Shown here piece by piece: positions 1 to 7,942 of a stretch of 33,514 nt of DNA. Source of the DNA: Candidatus Scybalocola fimicaballi (lineage in GTDB: Bacteria > Bacteroidota > Bacteroidia > Bacteroidales > Paludibacteraceae); contig DCIP01000009.1 of NCBI GenBank assembly GCA_002317115.1, positions 1-33,514 of the forward strand. The letters are read 5' to 3'. The position numbers and the translations under genes were made by a program. The stretch's first letter is position 1; each line of letters opens with the position of its first letter. The notes under the pieces were generated by a model, which worked only from the letters and a program-made list of their open reading frames with translations, was not told where the DNA came from and did no database searches.

Positions 1-313
1 CCAAGAATGGTACAGTATAGTTCTTATGAGTGTAAAGAAGATTCCACTGCCATACCTTCAACATCTTGTCTGCGACTCCGTCGTTATAGTCCATCAAGTT
101 GTCTGTAGAGCCTTGTTTTGCTCCCTTATTCTCAAATGTATGCTCAAAACTATACAATCCATGTCCTAACTCATGGGCAATAGTCTTGCCATCTGAATAC
201 TTTGCATCTTCCGAGAAGACATAACCTACCTGATGAGAACGTGGCATATCTCCGTCGTCTTCCTTTCCAAACTCCTCATCTACAGTGACATTATATCGTT
301 TGCTAATTCCCAT
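1..313 (-). CDS. Zinc metallopeptidase-like fragment, open at the window edge
   Basis: The frame runs off the left edge, so about 104 residues are visible. They contain HELGHGLYSFEH at residues 47-58, a zinc-binding HExxH with a further His seven residues on, followed by a DNLMDY segment near residues 71-76. The combination of PRSHQVGY, HELGHG and NLMDY resembles metallopeptidase-like domains that I recall inside larger Bacteroidetes proteins; that match is from memory. The start is ATG at 313. An in-frame TAG lies at 329-331, so the gene cannot extend further upstream. There is no signal peptide, and the protein starts almost directly in the domain, so this may be the 3' remnant of a longer gene or a short stand-alone gene. 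It follows the rhomboid gene by 19 nt in the same direction and may be co-transcribed with it. Confidence 0.6.
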   Translation of the reverse strand, partial: MGISKRYNVTVDEEFGKEDDGDMPRSHQVGYVFSEDAKYSDGKTIAHELGHGLYSFEHTFENKGAKQGSTDNLMDYNDGVADKMLKVWQWNLLYTHKNYTVPFL

Positions 314-332
314 GTTGAATTTGATATTCTAT

Positions 333-893
333 TCATTTCTCTCTTCCAAATGCTTTTGCAAGTATAGCACCGCAACATCCACCTATGATATGTCCGAAAT
401 GAGAAACATTGTCGGCAACTAATAATCCGTCAATCACCTCTTTGCCTACATAACAAAGGAAGACAAGGATGAATGTGAATGGAATCTCACCTGCCTTACA
501 CATAGTAAGCGACGACATTATGATGCACATGAACACTATTCCTGATGCTCCGACAATTCCCGTTGGCAAGAATAGTGCGTTCAAGATTCCTGTGATGAAT
601 GCCGTAGCGAAGATCATTCCGATCAGCGACAAACTTCCGTATTTTTCCTCCAACAGAGGCATCAGCAAAAGCAGATAAACTGCGTTGCCGAAGAAGTGAC
701 TGAAATTGGCATGACAGAAGATGTGGGTGAAATAGCCCATAAGAATCATCGGATTTCCCGACAAAACTGGTTTGCAGCTAAATAGATTGTTTACGACGCC
801 TAATGTCAAGTAGTTGCCGATTGTGGCTGCCAACATCAGTACCAAGAATGTGATGGTCACTGGTGCGTTGAAGGTTACTTTTATTCCGCTCAT
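333..893 (-). CDS. Rhomboid-family intramembrane serine protease
   Basis: A 186-residue polytopic inner-membrane protein with the complete rhomboid signature. Residues 61-70 carry the His-x4-His-x3-Asn pattern of transmembrane segment 2. Residues 115-118 are GASG with the nucleophile Ser117. His168 in HIIGGCCG fits the HxxGxxxG catalytic-histidine helix. About six hydrophobic segments are visible, the bacterial minimal rhomboid fold. The protein should cleave transmembrane substrates within the membrane; the substrate cannot be told from the sequence. ATG at 893 lies just downstream of a TAAGTTTG -7 box, which supports this start. A metallopeptidase fragment follows after 19 nt. Confidence 0.92.
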   Translation of the reverse strand: MSGIKVTFNAPVTITFLVLMLAATIGNYLTLGVVNNLFSCKPVLSGNPMILMGYFTHIFCHANFSHFFGNAVYLLLLMPLLEEKYGSLSLIGMIFATAFITGILNALFLPTGIVGASGIVFMCIIMSSLTMCKAGEIPFTFILVFLCYVGKEVIDGLLVADNVSHFGHIIGGCCGAILAKAFGREK

Positions 894-916
894 AATGGTC
901 TTAATTAATAGTAATG

Positions 917-924
917 CAAACTTA
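917..924 (-). promoter_or_regulatory. -7 promoter box for the rhomboid gene
   Basis: TAAGTTTG on the minus strand matches the Bacteroidetes -7 consensus TAnnTTTG and lies 23 bp before the rhomboid ATG. No clear -33 TTTG is seen. Confidence 0.55.
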
Positions 925-926
925 CG

Positions 927-1361
927 TTATTTTGGAATTATTTCGTTATTCGTTTTGTTTTGTTCCTTATTATTATTGCCTCTTTTTTTCCAATGAATTA
1001 AATACATTATCAGTTTACAAAAAGAAAAAACTGAGACTATGAGAAATGTTATAGAAAAAAGGACAAATCCATCTTCAGTATTTTTTCGAATGATTACGTC
1101 TAGTATAGGGGAAAATCCAAGGTTTGATACACAAAGTAAAAATATAATGTGAAGCGTTTTTTCTGAGATATTGATTTTTTCTATATTCCAAGTTTCTGCG
1201 ATACATTTAACTCCGAATGTAGTGCATCCTACTGCGAGTGATCTAAATGTACCAACTTGCCAAAATGTATCAAATTTATCAGAAACACTAAAAATGAAAC
1301 ATAGTATTCCCATAAATAGAAAGGAAGAAGCATTGATAGAGAAAAGAATTTTTGATCCCAT
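927..1361 (-). CDS. Small hypothetical membrane protein
   Basis: I do not recognise a family. The protein has 144 residues, about four hydrophobic segments (roughly residues 9-25, 36-50, 68-84 and 97-122) and a strongly basic, Asn/Lys-rich tail ending in EIIPK, so it is probably a small integral membrane protein. I chose ATG at 1361. The frame stays open further upstream to a TTG at 1403, but that codon sits at or before the transcription start predicted from the TATCTTTG box at 1408-1415. The region is clearly more AT-rich than the housekeeping genes nearby. It lies next to a tRNA gene, a common landing place for foreign DNA, so acquired origin is possible. Confidence 0.5.
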   Translation of the reverse strand: MGSKILFSINASSFLFMGILCFIFSVSDKFDTFWQVGTFRSLAVGCTTFGVKCIAETWNIEKINISEKTLHIIFLLCVSNLGFSPILDVIIRKNTEDGFVLFSITFLIVSVFSFCKLIMYLIHWKKRGNNNKEQNKTNNEIIPK

Positions 1362-1403
1362 ATTGGTAAAGTTGTGGATATTATTATATAAGTGACGCCG
1401 CAA

Positions 1404-1615
1404 AGCACAAAGATAGATAAAACCAATAAATTATAGGCGTATCCCAAGGCCTAATTAAGAGAAAAGAATCTAGGGGCTCAAAAAGGTGTGTGTCAGAATG
1501 AAATGACCAATGAAATGTTGCGTCTCCTTATTTATCATGGGTCAGTAAAGGGGTCAGTATTTTCAAAAATTAGCTTGTAATATATTGATTTATAAGGCTT
1601 TTAAAAAGTAAAAAG
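1404..1615. other. AT-rich non-coding stretch beside the tRNA 3' end
   Basis: No supported gene. The stretch carries GGGTCAGTA twice, 12 bp apart (1539-1547 and 1551-1559), and GAAATG repeats just before it. Short open frames exist on both strands (for example a 22-codon minus-strand frame starting MINKETQHF) but nothing marks them as genes. Its place at the 3' end of a tRNA gene makes it a candidate relic of an integrated element, but no integrase or duplicated tRNA end is visible here. Confidence 0.35.
1408..1415 (-). promoter_or_regulatory. -7 promoter box for the small membrane protein
   Basis: TATCTTTG on the minus strand is a perfect TAnnTTTG box, 46 bp before the ATG at 1361. It rules out the upstream TTG start of the following gene. 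Confidence 0.5.
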
Positions 1616-1689
1616 TGACCCCGGCGGGATTCTAACCCGCGATCTTCAGAACCGGAATCTGACATTCTATACAGCTGAACTACGGGGCC
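1616..1689 (-). tRNA. tRNA-Arg (anticodon CCG)
   Basis: Full cloverleaf on the minus strand. The acceptor GGCCCCG pairs with CGGGGTC (one G-U), with discriminator A. The anticodon stem TCAGA/TCTGA encloses loop TTCCGGT with anticodon CCG, reading CGG. The T arm GCGGG/CCCGC encloses a TTAGAAT loop. CCA is not encoded. A -7 box TATTTTTG lies 30 bp upstream. Confidence 0.93.
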
Positions 1690-1718
1690 ATTGTCCTGAC
1701 AGGTATTGCAAGACATTG

Positions 1719-1749
1719 CAAAAATATAAAAATTAGACGTCTTCCACAA
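1719..1749 (-). promoter_or_regulatory. Promoter of tRNA-Arg
   Basis: TATTTTTG at 1719-1726 (minus strand) with a TTG at 1747-1749, separated by 20 bp. This is the Bacteroidetes -33/-7 arrangement. Confidence 0.6.
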
Positions 1750-1886
1750 TCCGTTTTGCATAAAATTGAAATATCATAAGTGCTGTCTACTAACTTACAT
1801 TCCTATCATTATTACACGTCTAATCCATATTTCATAAACATATTTATGGCAAAATTCAATATTTTATTAACATTTTGTAAGATAAA

Positions 1887-1919
1887 TTTGCCGATATATA
1901 AAAAAAAGATATACTTTTG
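1887..1919 (+). promoter_or_regulatory. Promoter of asnA
   Basis: TTTG at 1887-1890 and TACTTTTG at 1912-1919 with a 21-bp spacer. The -7 box overlaps the upstream in-frame TTG at 1917, so that codon cannot be the start and ATG at 1968 is preferred. This leaves a leader of about 45 nt. Confidence 0.7.
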
Positions 1920-1967
1920 TATCAGTTTACTTTCGTAAGAAAACTCAATAAAGAAAAATTAAACAAA

Positions 1968-3002
1968 ATGAAAGTTATAAAGCCGATTAACTATAAGCCA
2001 ATTCTTGACATAAAGCAGACTGAACTTGGCATCAAATGTGTGAAGGACTTTTTCGAGAGCTGTCTTTCAGCTGAACTTCACTTGCGTCGTGTGACTGCAC
2101 CTCTTTTCGTTATGAAGGGTACAGGTATCAACGATGACTTGAATGGTATCGAAAGACCTGTTAGCTTCCCTATCAAAGATATGGGCGAGCGTACTGCTGA
2201 GGTGGTTCACTCTCTTGCTAAGTGGAAGCGTATGATGCTTGCCGACTACGGTATTGAGAATGGTTTCGGTCTTTACACTGATATGAACGCTATCCGTCCT
2301 GACGAGGAGATGGATAACCTTCACTCTCTTTACGTTGACCAGTGGGACTGGGAGCGCCACATCTCTAAGGAGGATCGCACAATTTCTTTCTTGAAGGACA
2401 TCGTTAAGAGAATCTACTCTGTAATGAAGAAGACTGAGTACGTCGTTTACGAGCGTTTCCCTGAGATCAAGCCTCAGCTTCCTGAGGATATTTTCTTCAT
2501 CCATGCAGAGGAACTACTTAAGATGTATCCAAACATGACTCCAAAGGAGCGTGAGAATGAGATCACTAAGAAATACGGAGCTGTCTTCTTGATGGGTATC
2601 GGTTGCAAGTTGAGCGACGGTAAGAAGCACGACGGTCGTTCTCCTGACTATGACGACTGGTCTACAATAGGTGAGAATGGTCTTCCTGGTTTGAACGGTG
2701 ATATCTTGGTTTGGAACCCAGTTCTTGGCCAGAGCCTAGAGCTTTCTTCAATGGGTATCCGCGTCGACAAGGATGCTTTGGAGCGTCAGTTGAAGATTGA
2801 GAATATGGAGAGCCGTAAGGAGCTTTACTTCCACAAGAGATTGCTTGAGGGTTCACTTCCTCTTTCAATCGGTGGTGGTATCGGACAGAGCCGCTTGTGT
2901 ATGTTCTTCCTTCGTAAGGCTCACATCGGTGAGATCCAGTGCAGCATCTGGCCAGAGGATATGTACGCTCAGTGCAAAGAGTATAATATTCCGATTATCT
3001 AA
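1968..3002 (+). CDS. asnA: Aspartate--ammonia ligase (asparagine synthetase A)
   Basis: A 344-residue cytosolic enzyme that makes asparagine from aspartate and ammonia with ATP hydrolysis to AMP. It belongs to the class II aminoacyl-tRNA synthetase-like fold. The whole length matches AsnA: an N-terminal ELHLRRVTAPLFV segment, GIERPVSFPIKD, the LYVDQWDWE block, and the C-terminal ELSSMGIRVD and GGGIGQSRLCMFFL (motif 3) blocks. The length is close to the family norm of about 330-345. Start at ATG 1968 because the promoter overlaps the longer open frame. The gene is monocistronic: it has its own promoter and a strong hairpin terminator after a hexamer tract that begins at its TAA stop. Its codons (many CGT, GGT and TTC) are those of a well-expressed gene. 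Confidence 0.97.
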   Translation: MKVIKPINYKPILDIKQTELGIKCVKDFFESCLSAELHLRRVTAPLFVMKGTGINDDLNGIERPVSFPIKDMGERTAEVVHSLAKWKRMMLADYGIENGFGLYTDMNAIRPDEEMDNLHSLYVDQWDWERHISKEDRTISFLKDIVKRIYSVMKKTEYVVYERFPEIKPQLPEDIFFIHAEELLKMYPNMTPKERENEITKKYGAVFLMGIGCKLSDGKKHDGRSPDYDDWSTIGENGLPGLNGDILVWNPVLGQSLELSSMGIRVDKDALERQLKIENMESRKELYFHKRLLEGSLPLSIGGGIGQSRLCMFFLRKAHIGEIQCSIWPEDMYAQCKEYNIPII

Positions 3003-3034
3003 CGATAACGAAGACGAAAACGAAAACCATAACG
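3000..3034 (+). repeat. ACGNNR hexamer tract starting at the asnA stop codon
   Basis: From the TAA stop onward the sequence reads as hexamers ACGATA, ACGAAG, ACGAAA, ACGAAA, ACCATA and so on, up to the terminator stem. It has the same unit as tracts at 13534, 25282, 27176, 27889 and 28594. Confidence 0.7.
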
Positions 3035-3066
3035 AAAGACGGGGAATTTTCTCCCGTCTTTTTTTC
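3035..3066 (+). terminator. Rho-independent terminator of asnA
   Basis: Stem AAAGACGGG / CCCGTCTTT with a short AT-rich loop followed by a T run. The arms resemble those of the terminator at 12987. Confidence 0.85.
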
Positions 3067-3109
3067 ATAATACATTAAGGAAGAATAAACTGCAACAAAC
3101 CGGCTATTA

Positions 3110-4327
3110 ATGAAGAATCAAAAAAATCAATTAATCATTTTCCTTGCGTGCCTACTCCTAATTGTGCCTACATGCAAATATTGGAGCAAGTTTCTCGCAA
3201 AGACAATACTCGATGCTGATATTGAGGCATTCTCTGATCTGAAATACAACCATTTATCTGACACGGAGTCTGAAGTGATTGGATATGAGTGGAGATGTAA
3301 AGCTAACGATTGCACTATTCTTCCAAAAGTAATTAGTGGATTCAAGATTCGCACCGTCACACGAATAGGAGAAAAAGCTTTCAAATTTGCGACACATTTG
3401 GAAAGGATTGATATACCAGCATCTGTCACTCATATTCAGGGAAGTGCATTCTCTCGTTGCTATGGATATAAATTAAATAAAATACATGTTGCCAAAGACA
3501 ATCCTATGTATATATCAGACAACGACTTAGTGCTATACAGCAAAGACATGTCTGAAATTATAGCAGTGGCATCAAACATAAATGGACATTTTGACATCCC
3601 AGAAAGTGTAACCAAAATTTCTGCATGTGCATTTAACAATCAGCATGAACTGAAAAGTATAACCATTCCTTCCGATGTCAACTATATTGGAGAATTTGCA
3701 TTTTCAGGATGTACTGGATTGACTGAAATAACAATTCCTTCAAATGTCACTACAATTGGCAAATGGGCTTTTGCTGGATGTGCTTTAGAAAAAATATATT
3801 TTTCTTCAGATCTCAAAAAAACAGAAGGGCTCACAAAAATAGAAGGATATGCATTTTATGATTGCCAACATCTTACTGACATTAAACTTCCGTCGACTGT
3901 CAAAGAGATTGGATCCAAAGCCTTCTGTAAATGTAAAAACCTAACATCCATAAACATTCCAGATTCTGTCACAACAATAGGAAAATTAGCATTTGCTGGA
4001 TGTCTTAAATTAAAAAATATTAAAATGTCAAACAAGATTAGCATTATCGAATACGGCACTTTCATAAGTTGTGAAGAATTAGAATATATAGAACTACCCA
4101 ATGGAATCACTACAATCAAACCAAGTGCATTTGAAAATTGTAAGAAACTGACCGAAATAACAATTCCATCAAGCATTGAATATATAAACAACAAAGCTTT
4201 TTCCGGCTGTAGGAATCTGTCTGTTATAATCAATAAACCAAAATCGGAAGTACGTATTGCAGAAATGGCATTTGCTAATCCAGAGAATGTCCATTTCGTA
4301 AACATTAATGATAACGATAGACAATAA
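3110..4327 (+). CDS. BspA-like leucine-rich repeat protein (LRR_5 type)
   Basis: A 405-residue protein with an N-terminal hydrophobic segment (residues 8-22) that is a signal peptide or signal anchor. From about residue 80 it consists of some 12 tandem LRR_5 repeats of about 23 residues with the consensus IPSSVTxIGxxAFxxCxxLxxI, as in BspA-type surface proteins of Bacteroidales and treponemes. Such proteins bind host or matrix components, but no ligand can be inferred here. There is no T9SS C-terminal domain and no lipobox, so its final location is uncertain. The gene is AT-rich compared with asnA and pyrG, and uses AAA, ATA and ACA codons freely, which may indicate acquisition or low expression. 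The last codons (NINDNDRQ) lie inside a hexamer tract that continues through the stop codon. Confidence 0.88.
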   Translation: MKNQKNQLIIFLACLLLIVPTCKYWSKFLAKTILDADIEAFSDLKYNHLSDTESEVIGYEWRCKANDCTILPKVISGFKIRTVTRIGEKAFKFATHLERIDIPASVTHIQGSAFSRCYGYKLNKIHVAKDNPMYISDNDLVLYSKDMSEIIAVASNINGHFDIPESVTKISACAFNNQHELKSITIPSDVNYIGEFAFSGCTGLTEITIPSNVTTIGKWAFAGCALEKIYFSSDLKKTEGLTKIEGYAFYDCQHLTDIKLPSTVKEIGSKAFCKCKNLTSINIPDSVTTIGKLAFAGCLKLKNIKMSNKISIIEYGTFISCEELEYIELPNGITTIKPSAFENCKKLTEITIPSSIEYINNKAFSGCRNLSVIINKPKSEVRIAEMAFANPENVHFVNINDNDRQ

Positions 4328-4332
4328 CGAAG

Positions 4333-4346
4333 TTTCAGGTTTCAGG
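4333..4346 (+). repeat. TTTCAGG heptamer, two tandem copies
   Basis: Two perfect copies of TTTCAGG lie 5 nt after the TAA stop of the LRR gene, preceded by hexamer-like sequence across the stop codon. The rest of 4347-4451 is AT-rich with no gene. Confidence 0.6.
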
Positions 4347-4451
4347 TTGTGGAGTCGCGAGATCTTGCGTCTTATGTCGGTTTATTGTCTATGACACTTT
4401 TCAACACCCCCAACTCTTTATCAACAATTTAGATAATAATAGATGAAATAG

Positions 4452-4481
4452 TTTGTAGGTAGATTCATTTTGTATAATTTG
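4452..4481 (+). promoter_or_regulatory. Probable promoter of the 4501-7688 gene pair
   Basis: TTTG at 4452-4455 and TATAATTTG at 4473-4481, a slightly imperfect -7 box, 20 bp before ATG 4501. Confidence 0.45.
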
Positions 4482-4500
4482 CACTCCAAATTTACAAATC

Positions 4501-5694
4501 ATGGAGAAGGATTTAAGTAAAATATTGATAACCTTACTTTTACCGAGTTGTTTCGTCATCGATACCTTCGGCCAGACTTCCTCTTTGTCAGCAGGGTCGG
4601 CTACTGGCAAGAGCAGTGCTCTTGAGATGACTTATACGATAGGAGAGGCTATAGTGGGGTATTCGGATGATAACACAAATGCGAAATATGCCGTATCCAA
4701 CGGCTATGAGGTTGGTGTGACTACAACCCGACATATAATCCATTATTATGTGGCGGATAAGGAGTATGCTGCCGACACTTTCTACACTGGTGATATTATT
4801 ATTCCGGTGAAAGATCCATATATCGGACATGATTCTGCGTTTATCGCCTGGGATGAGATTCTTCCTGAAAGAATGCCGTCGACAGATTTGATCCTTAATG
4901 CTGTTGTCGACGAGAGATCTTACGATTTGCAGCTTGCCGACAATTATTGTCCGGGCGACACTATCAATATCAAGTTGTCTTCCAACTGGGCTCCTAATGA
5001 TATTGAGTCGTTCACTCTTGAAACGTCGGAGGATTCATTCCCAAAAATCTTCAATAAGAAATTCAAGCATGAAGACGGTGTTGCGATCGCCTCTTTCGTT
5101 TTGCCTGCCAACTATAGCAAGGGAGGACAGTCTTTGTCTGCTAAGATGACTGTCTACTACTTCGATGGCTATAGAAAGGAGTTGAAGGAGGTTAACGTGA
5201 ATGTCGGCTATAGCAAGGACTTCTTGTTTGCCAAGGTGGGTAATGTGATCACTATCAGCGATATTGGTGAACCAATGTACACTTACCAGTGGCAGAAGGA
5301 CGGAGAAAACTTGCCTGGCGAGACAAACAAATTCTTCCAAGATGAAAAGGGTTTGAACGGTGCTTATAGCGTCGTCGTCGGCACAGACGAAGGATTGAAG
5401 ACAATTTGTCCGCAGTCGCTTTACTTTGCTGCTGCCGACAAGAAAGGATTCGCTACGGAGAGTGTCTTCGTGAGACATGGAGAGGATTTCACTCTGACTT
5501 TGGACGGATTCAATGCTGACGAGATCGAGAAGGGTGAGATCATCGTGTTTGACTACAAAGGTAGTTTGGCTCTTGCTCCAATCACCGACGTACAGCGTAC
5601 AATCACTTTGAATATAAGTAATGTGGGTGTCTATGTGGTGGCATTCACTCAGGGTAAACATAAGAGATACACAACTAAAGTCATAGTTAAGTAA
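4501..5694 (+). CDS. Secreted protein with Ig-like domain and probable T9SS sorting domain
   Basis: A 397-residue exported protein. A signal peptide ends near FGQ (residues 23-25). Residues 26-75 (SAGSATGKSSALEMTYTIG, then SNGYEVGV) match the N-terminal strand pattern common in Bacteroidetes T9SS cargo. Around residues 255-300, YTYQWQKDGENLPG is a typical Ig-like/PKD-type motif. The C-terminus, with NVGVYVVAF and ending TKVIVK, looks like the last strands of a type A T9SS C-terminal sorting domain, which would be removed by a PorU-type peptidase such as the one encoded at 20202. No catalytic motif is visible, so it is probably structural or adhesive. The coiled-coil protein gene follows after 26 nt with no promoter, so the two form an operon. 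The sorting-domain call is inference from the terminal motif only. Confidence 0.75.
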   Translation: MEKDLSKILITLLLPSCFVIDTFGQTSSLSAGSATGKSSALEMTYTIGEAIVGYSDDNTNAKYAVSNGYEVGVTTTRHIIHYYVADKEYAADTFYTGDIIIPVKDPYIGHDSAFIAWDEILPERMPSTDLILNAVVDERSYDLQLADNYCPGDTINIKLSSNWAPNDIESFTLETSEDSFPKIFNKKFKHEDGVAIASFVLPANYSKGGQSLSAKMTVYYFDGYRKELKEVNVNVGYSKDFLFAKVGNVITISDIGEPMYTYQWQKDGENLPGETNKFFQDEKGLNGAYSVVVGTDEGLKTICPQSLYFAAADKKGFATESVFVRHGEDFTLTLDGFNADEIEKGEIIVFDYKGSLALAPITDVQRTITLNISNVGVYVVAFTQGKHKRYTTKVIVK

Positions 5695-5720
5695 GATTTG
5701 TCAAGTAAACATCTATCATT

Positions 5721-7688
5721 ATGAATAAAAATATACTTAATAAAATATTGTTGGCGACGCTGCCTTTCATGGCTATCAGTGCCAACGCAGCCACTCCACA
5801 GAGTTTTAACTACCAGAGTGTTGTTCGCACATCATCCGGCACGGTTGTAGCCAATGAGACTGTCTATGTCAAGGTGGAGATCTTGAGAGACAACTCTGGT
5901 TCTTACGAAGTTGTGTATTCTGAGATGCACAATGCCCAAACTAACGCCAATGGTTCATTCGCTATCAAGATAGGAGAGGGTAGTGTGTTGTCTGGCTCAT
6001 TCAGCACTATCGACTGGTCGGCATCCTCTTATGCAGTGAGAACATCAACTGCTACAAATGCTGAGTTGACAGATGCTGCAATAGCAACAAGCGGATTAAG
6101 CAGCGTCCCTTACGCACTATATGCTCTAAAGTCGGCGGACAGTTTCTCTGGCTATTGGGAAGATTTGAAGGAAAAACCAAATATGTCGGAATATGTTAAG
6201 ATTGGCGACGTCGCTGCTTATGCTGCCGACAGCACAAGAAAACTTCTTGGCGATTATGCGACTAAGGACGACGTGTTGGATTTGCACAACAGAGCCATTC
6301 GTGCAAGCAACTATAGAATCGACAGTTTGAAATCGGTGGCGTCAGCAAATGATTATTACATTGCAGAGTTGAAGTCCGACGCTGCTAAATATGCCACAAA
6401 GTCGGAAATCGCATCTTTCGTCGGAAAGGATACGTTGTCGTCGTACGCTACAAAGGCAAATGTTTCAGCTTTGTCTAAAAGCACAACAGAATCAATTGCA
6501 GAGTTGACTCAGACTGTCAGCACAAACAAACAGATGTGTGAGGCTAACAACAACAATTTGAGAGAGATTCAGAAACTTTATGCTAAGAAAGATACTTTGT
6601 ATCACTTCGTAGGTAAAGAAGAAATGGTCAACTATGCGACTGCAGAGACTGTCAATACTCTTGACAATTCAATCAACTTCCTTACTCAGTCGCTGGGCTC
6701 AACTGATACAAAACTTGGAAGTTTGGCTGTGACTGTTAATAATCTTTCAACTACAGTGGCAGAAAACCAGAAGGCAGACAATCAGAGAATTGACGCTGTT
6801 CAGGCTGAGTTGGATAAGGTTGACGATAAGATTGCCGCTTCTGAGAGAAAGATGGAGGCAAGTGACATTAATATGACGAACAAGATTTCAGCTAACGAGG
6901 GAAGCATCTCACGTATCACTACAAAAGTCAATCAGATGGAGAATTCTCTTAGTGCTGACATCTCTAATTTGAACCTTGCCATTAGTAACAACAGCAAGCG
7001 TAGTGCTGCTTCGATCGACAGCCTTGCTAAAGTTGTTACGTCAAATGGTTTGGCAGCGTCGAAGAAAACAGAGAGCAAGTTTGATAGTCTTGCCAATGCC
7101 TTCAATGAAAAATTGGAAGATCTACATACTATAGTCAGCGGAGAGATGTCCAATACAGAAGAAGCAATAAATGAGGATCTTAAGGAGATTAATAAAACTC
7201 TTACTTCTCAGTCTTCTAGTTTGGCTTCTGCTAACACACAGATCACCAATCTTAATGGTATGATAAAAAGCATCTCTACTTGGGCTGATGGAGTCGACAA
7301 GACAAATAGAAATTTGACATCAGAGTTGACTGCGTTTAAGAATAAATACAAGGCCGACAGTCTTAAGATGGAGAAGCGAATCTTGACAGATAGTCTTAAG
7401 GCTGATGTCAAGTACAGAGAGATGAAGGATCTTGCACTTCAGTACATGTCTCAGGCAAACACTTACAAGGACAAGCTTGACAATATTGATGCTAAGTTGG
7501 GTGGAAAGACTATTGATGTTTATGTAGAGGAAAAGATAAACGCAGCATTGAAGGCGGCCAAACTTGATGATATTGAGACTACAGTAAGCGATAAAGTTTC
7601 TGCTGCATTGACAGCAGCCAAACTACAGGAACTTATTGAAAAAGTAGGCAAACTAGAGGAAGAACTAAAAACTCTAAAAGGAGAGTAG
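5721..7688 (+). CDS. Long secreted coiled-coil fibre-like protein
   Basis: A 655-residue protein with a signal peptide (residues 1-23, ANA/A). Residues 25-140 form a beta-rich domain opening with PQSFNYQSVVRTSSGTVVAN. I recall similar N-terminal domains in Bacteroidetes surface proteins that carry fibre or tail-like stalks. After this come spaced YATK-V motifs (near residues 178, 223, 241 and 304), reminiscent of tail-fibre linkers. Then comes more than 300 residues of low-complexity coiled coil rich in Ser, Asn, Lys and Leu, ending in a classic heptad (LQELIEKVGKLEEELKTLKG). It has no Cys except one, no enzymatic motif and no sorting domain. A likely role is an oligomeric surface stalk or spacer, perhaps with the neighbouring Ig-like protein. 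Translation may be coupled to the upstream gene, 26 nt away. A terminator follows. Confidence 0.75.
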   Translation: MNKNILNKILLATLPFMAISANAATPQSFNYQSVVRTSSGTVVANETVYVKVEILRDNSGSYEVVYSEMHNAQTNANGSFAIKIGEGSVLSGSFSTIDWSASSYAVRTSTATNAELTDAAIATSGLSSVPYALYALKSADSFSGYWEDLKEKPNMSEYVKIGDVAAYAADSTRKLLGDYATKDDVLDLHNRAIRASNYRIDSLKSVASANDYYIAELKSDAAKYATKSEIASFVGKDTLSSYATKANVSALSKSTTESIAELTQTVSTNKQMCEANNNNLREIQKLYAKKDTLYHFVGKEEMVNYATAETVNTLDNSINFLTQSLGSTDTKLGSLAVTVNNLSTTVAENQKADNQRIDAVQAELDKVDDKIAASERKMEASDINMTNKISANEGSISRITTKVNQMENSLSADISNLNLAISNNSKRSAASIDSLAKVVTSNGLAASKKTESKFDSLANAFNEKLEDLHTIVSGEMSNTEEAINEDLKEINKTLTSQSSSLASANTQITNLNGMIKSISTWADGVDKTNRNLTSELTAFKNKYKADSLKMEKRILTDSLKADVKYREMKDLALQYMSQANTYKDKLDNIDAKLGGKTIDVYVEEKINAALKAAKLDDIETTVSDKVSAALTAAKLQELIEKVGKLEEELKTLKGE

Positions 7689-7712
7689 TTTTTCTTAACA
7701 GAGAGATACAAG

Positions 7713-7745
7713 AATCCCCGTCGAAAGATGGGGATTTTTCTTTTT
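7713..7745 (+). terminator. Terminator of the fibre-protein operon
   Basis: Stem AATCCCC / GGGGATT with a 10-nt loop followed by TTTCTTTTT. The remaining 7746-7909 is AT-rich and holds no gene; a small AAGAGAG-CAA-CTCTCTT hairpin lies at about 7864-7880. Confidence 0.8.
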
Positions 7746-7909
7746 AATGAATAAGCCGACAATCTTAAAAATGTTACAATTCGTAATTGATATGCTGGTA
7801 TTTAATTTAAACTAAAAGTTTGATGAGTGTGTTTGCTTTAAAATTGTAATAAATCTAAAATCAAAGAGAGCAACTCTCTTAATATAAATTTATCATCACA
7901 TAGATTTTG

Positions 7910-7917
7910 TAATTTTG
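7910..7917 (+). promoter_or_regulatory. -7 promoter box of pyrG
   Basis: TAATTTTG is a perfect TAnnTTTG box, 25 bp before the pyrG ATG. Confidence 0.6.
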
Positions 7918-7942
7918 CAATGTTTTAAAATCATAGGACGAA

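Noticed and set aside
1570..1761. 63-codon minus-strand frame across tRNA-Arg
   Set aside because: It consists of the tRNA and its promoter read as protein.
1917..1967. Upstream extension of asnA to a TTG codon
   Set aside because: The TTG overlaps the -7 box TACTTTTG, and the extra 17 residues are not part of the AsnA family.
5035..5661. Open frame of 208 codons on the minus strand
   Set aside because: It is antisense to the Ig-like secreted protein, has no promoter, no recognisable domain and a composition that mirrors the codons of the plus-strand gene.
7864..7880. AAGAGAG / CTCTCTT hairpin upstream of pyrG as an attenuator
   Set aside because: It lies upstream of the -7 box, so it would not be transcribed with pyrG; no T run follows.
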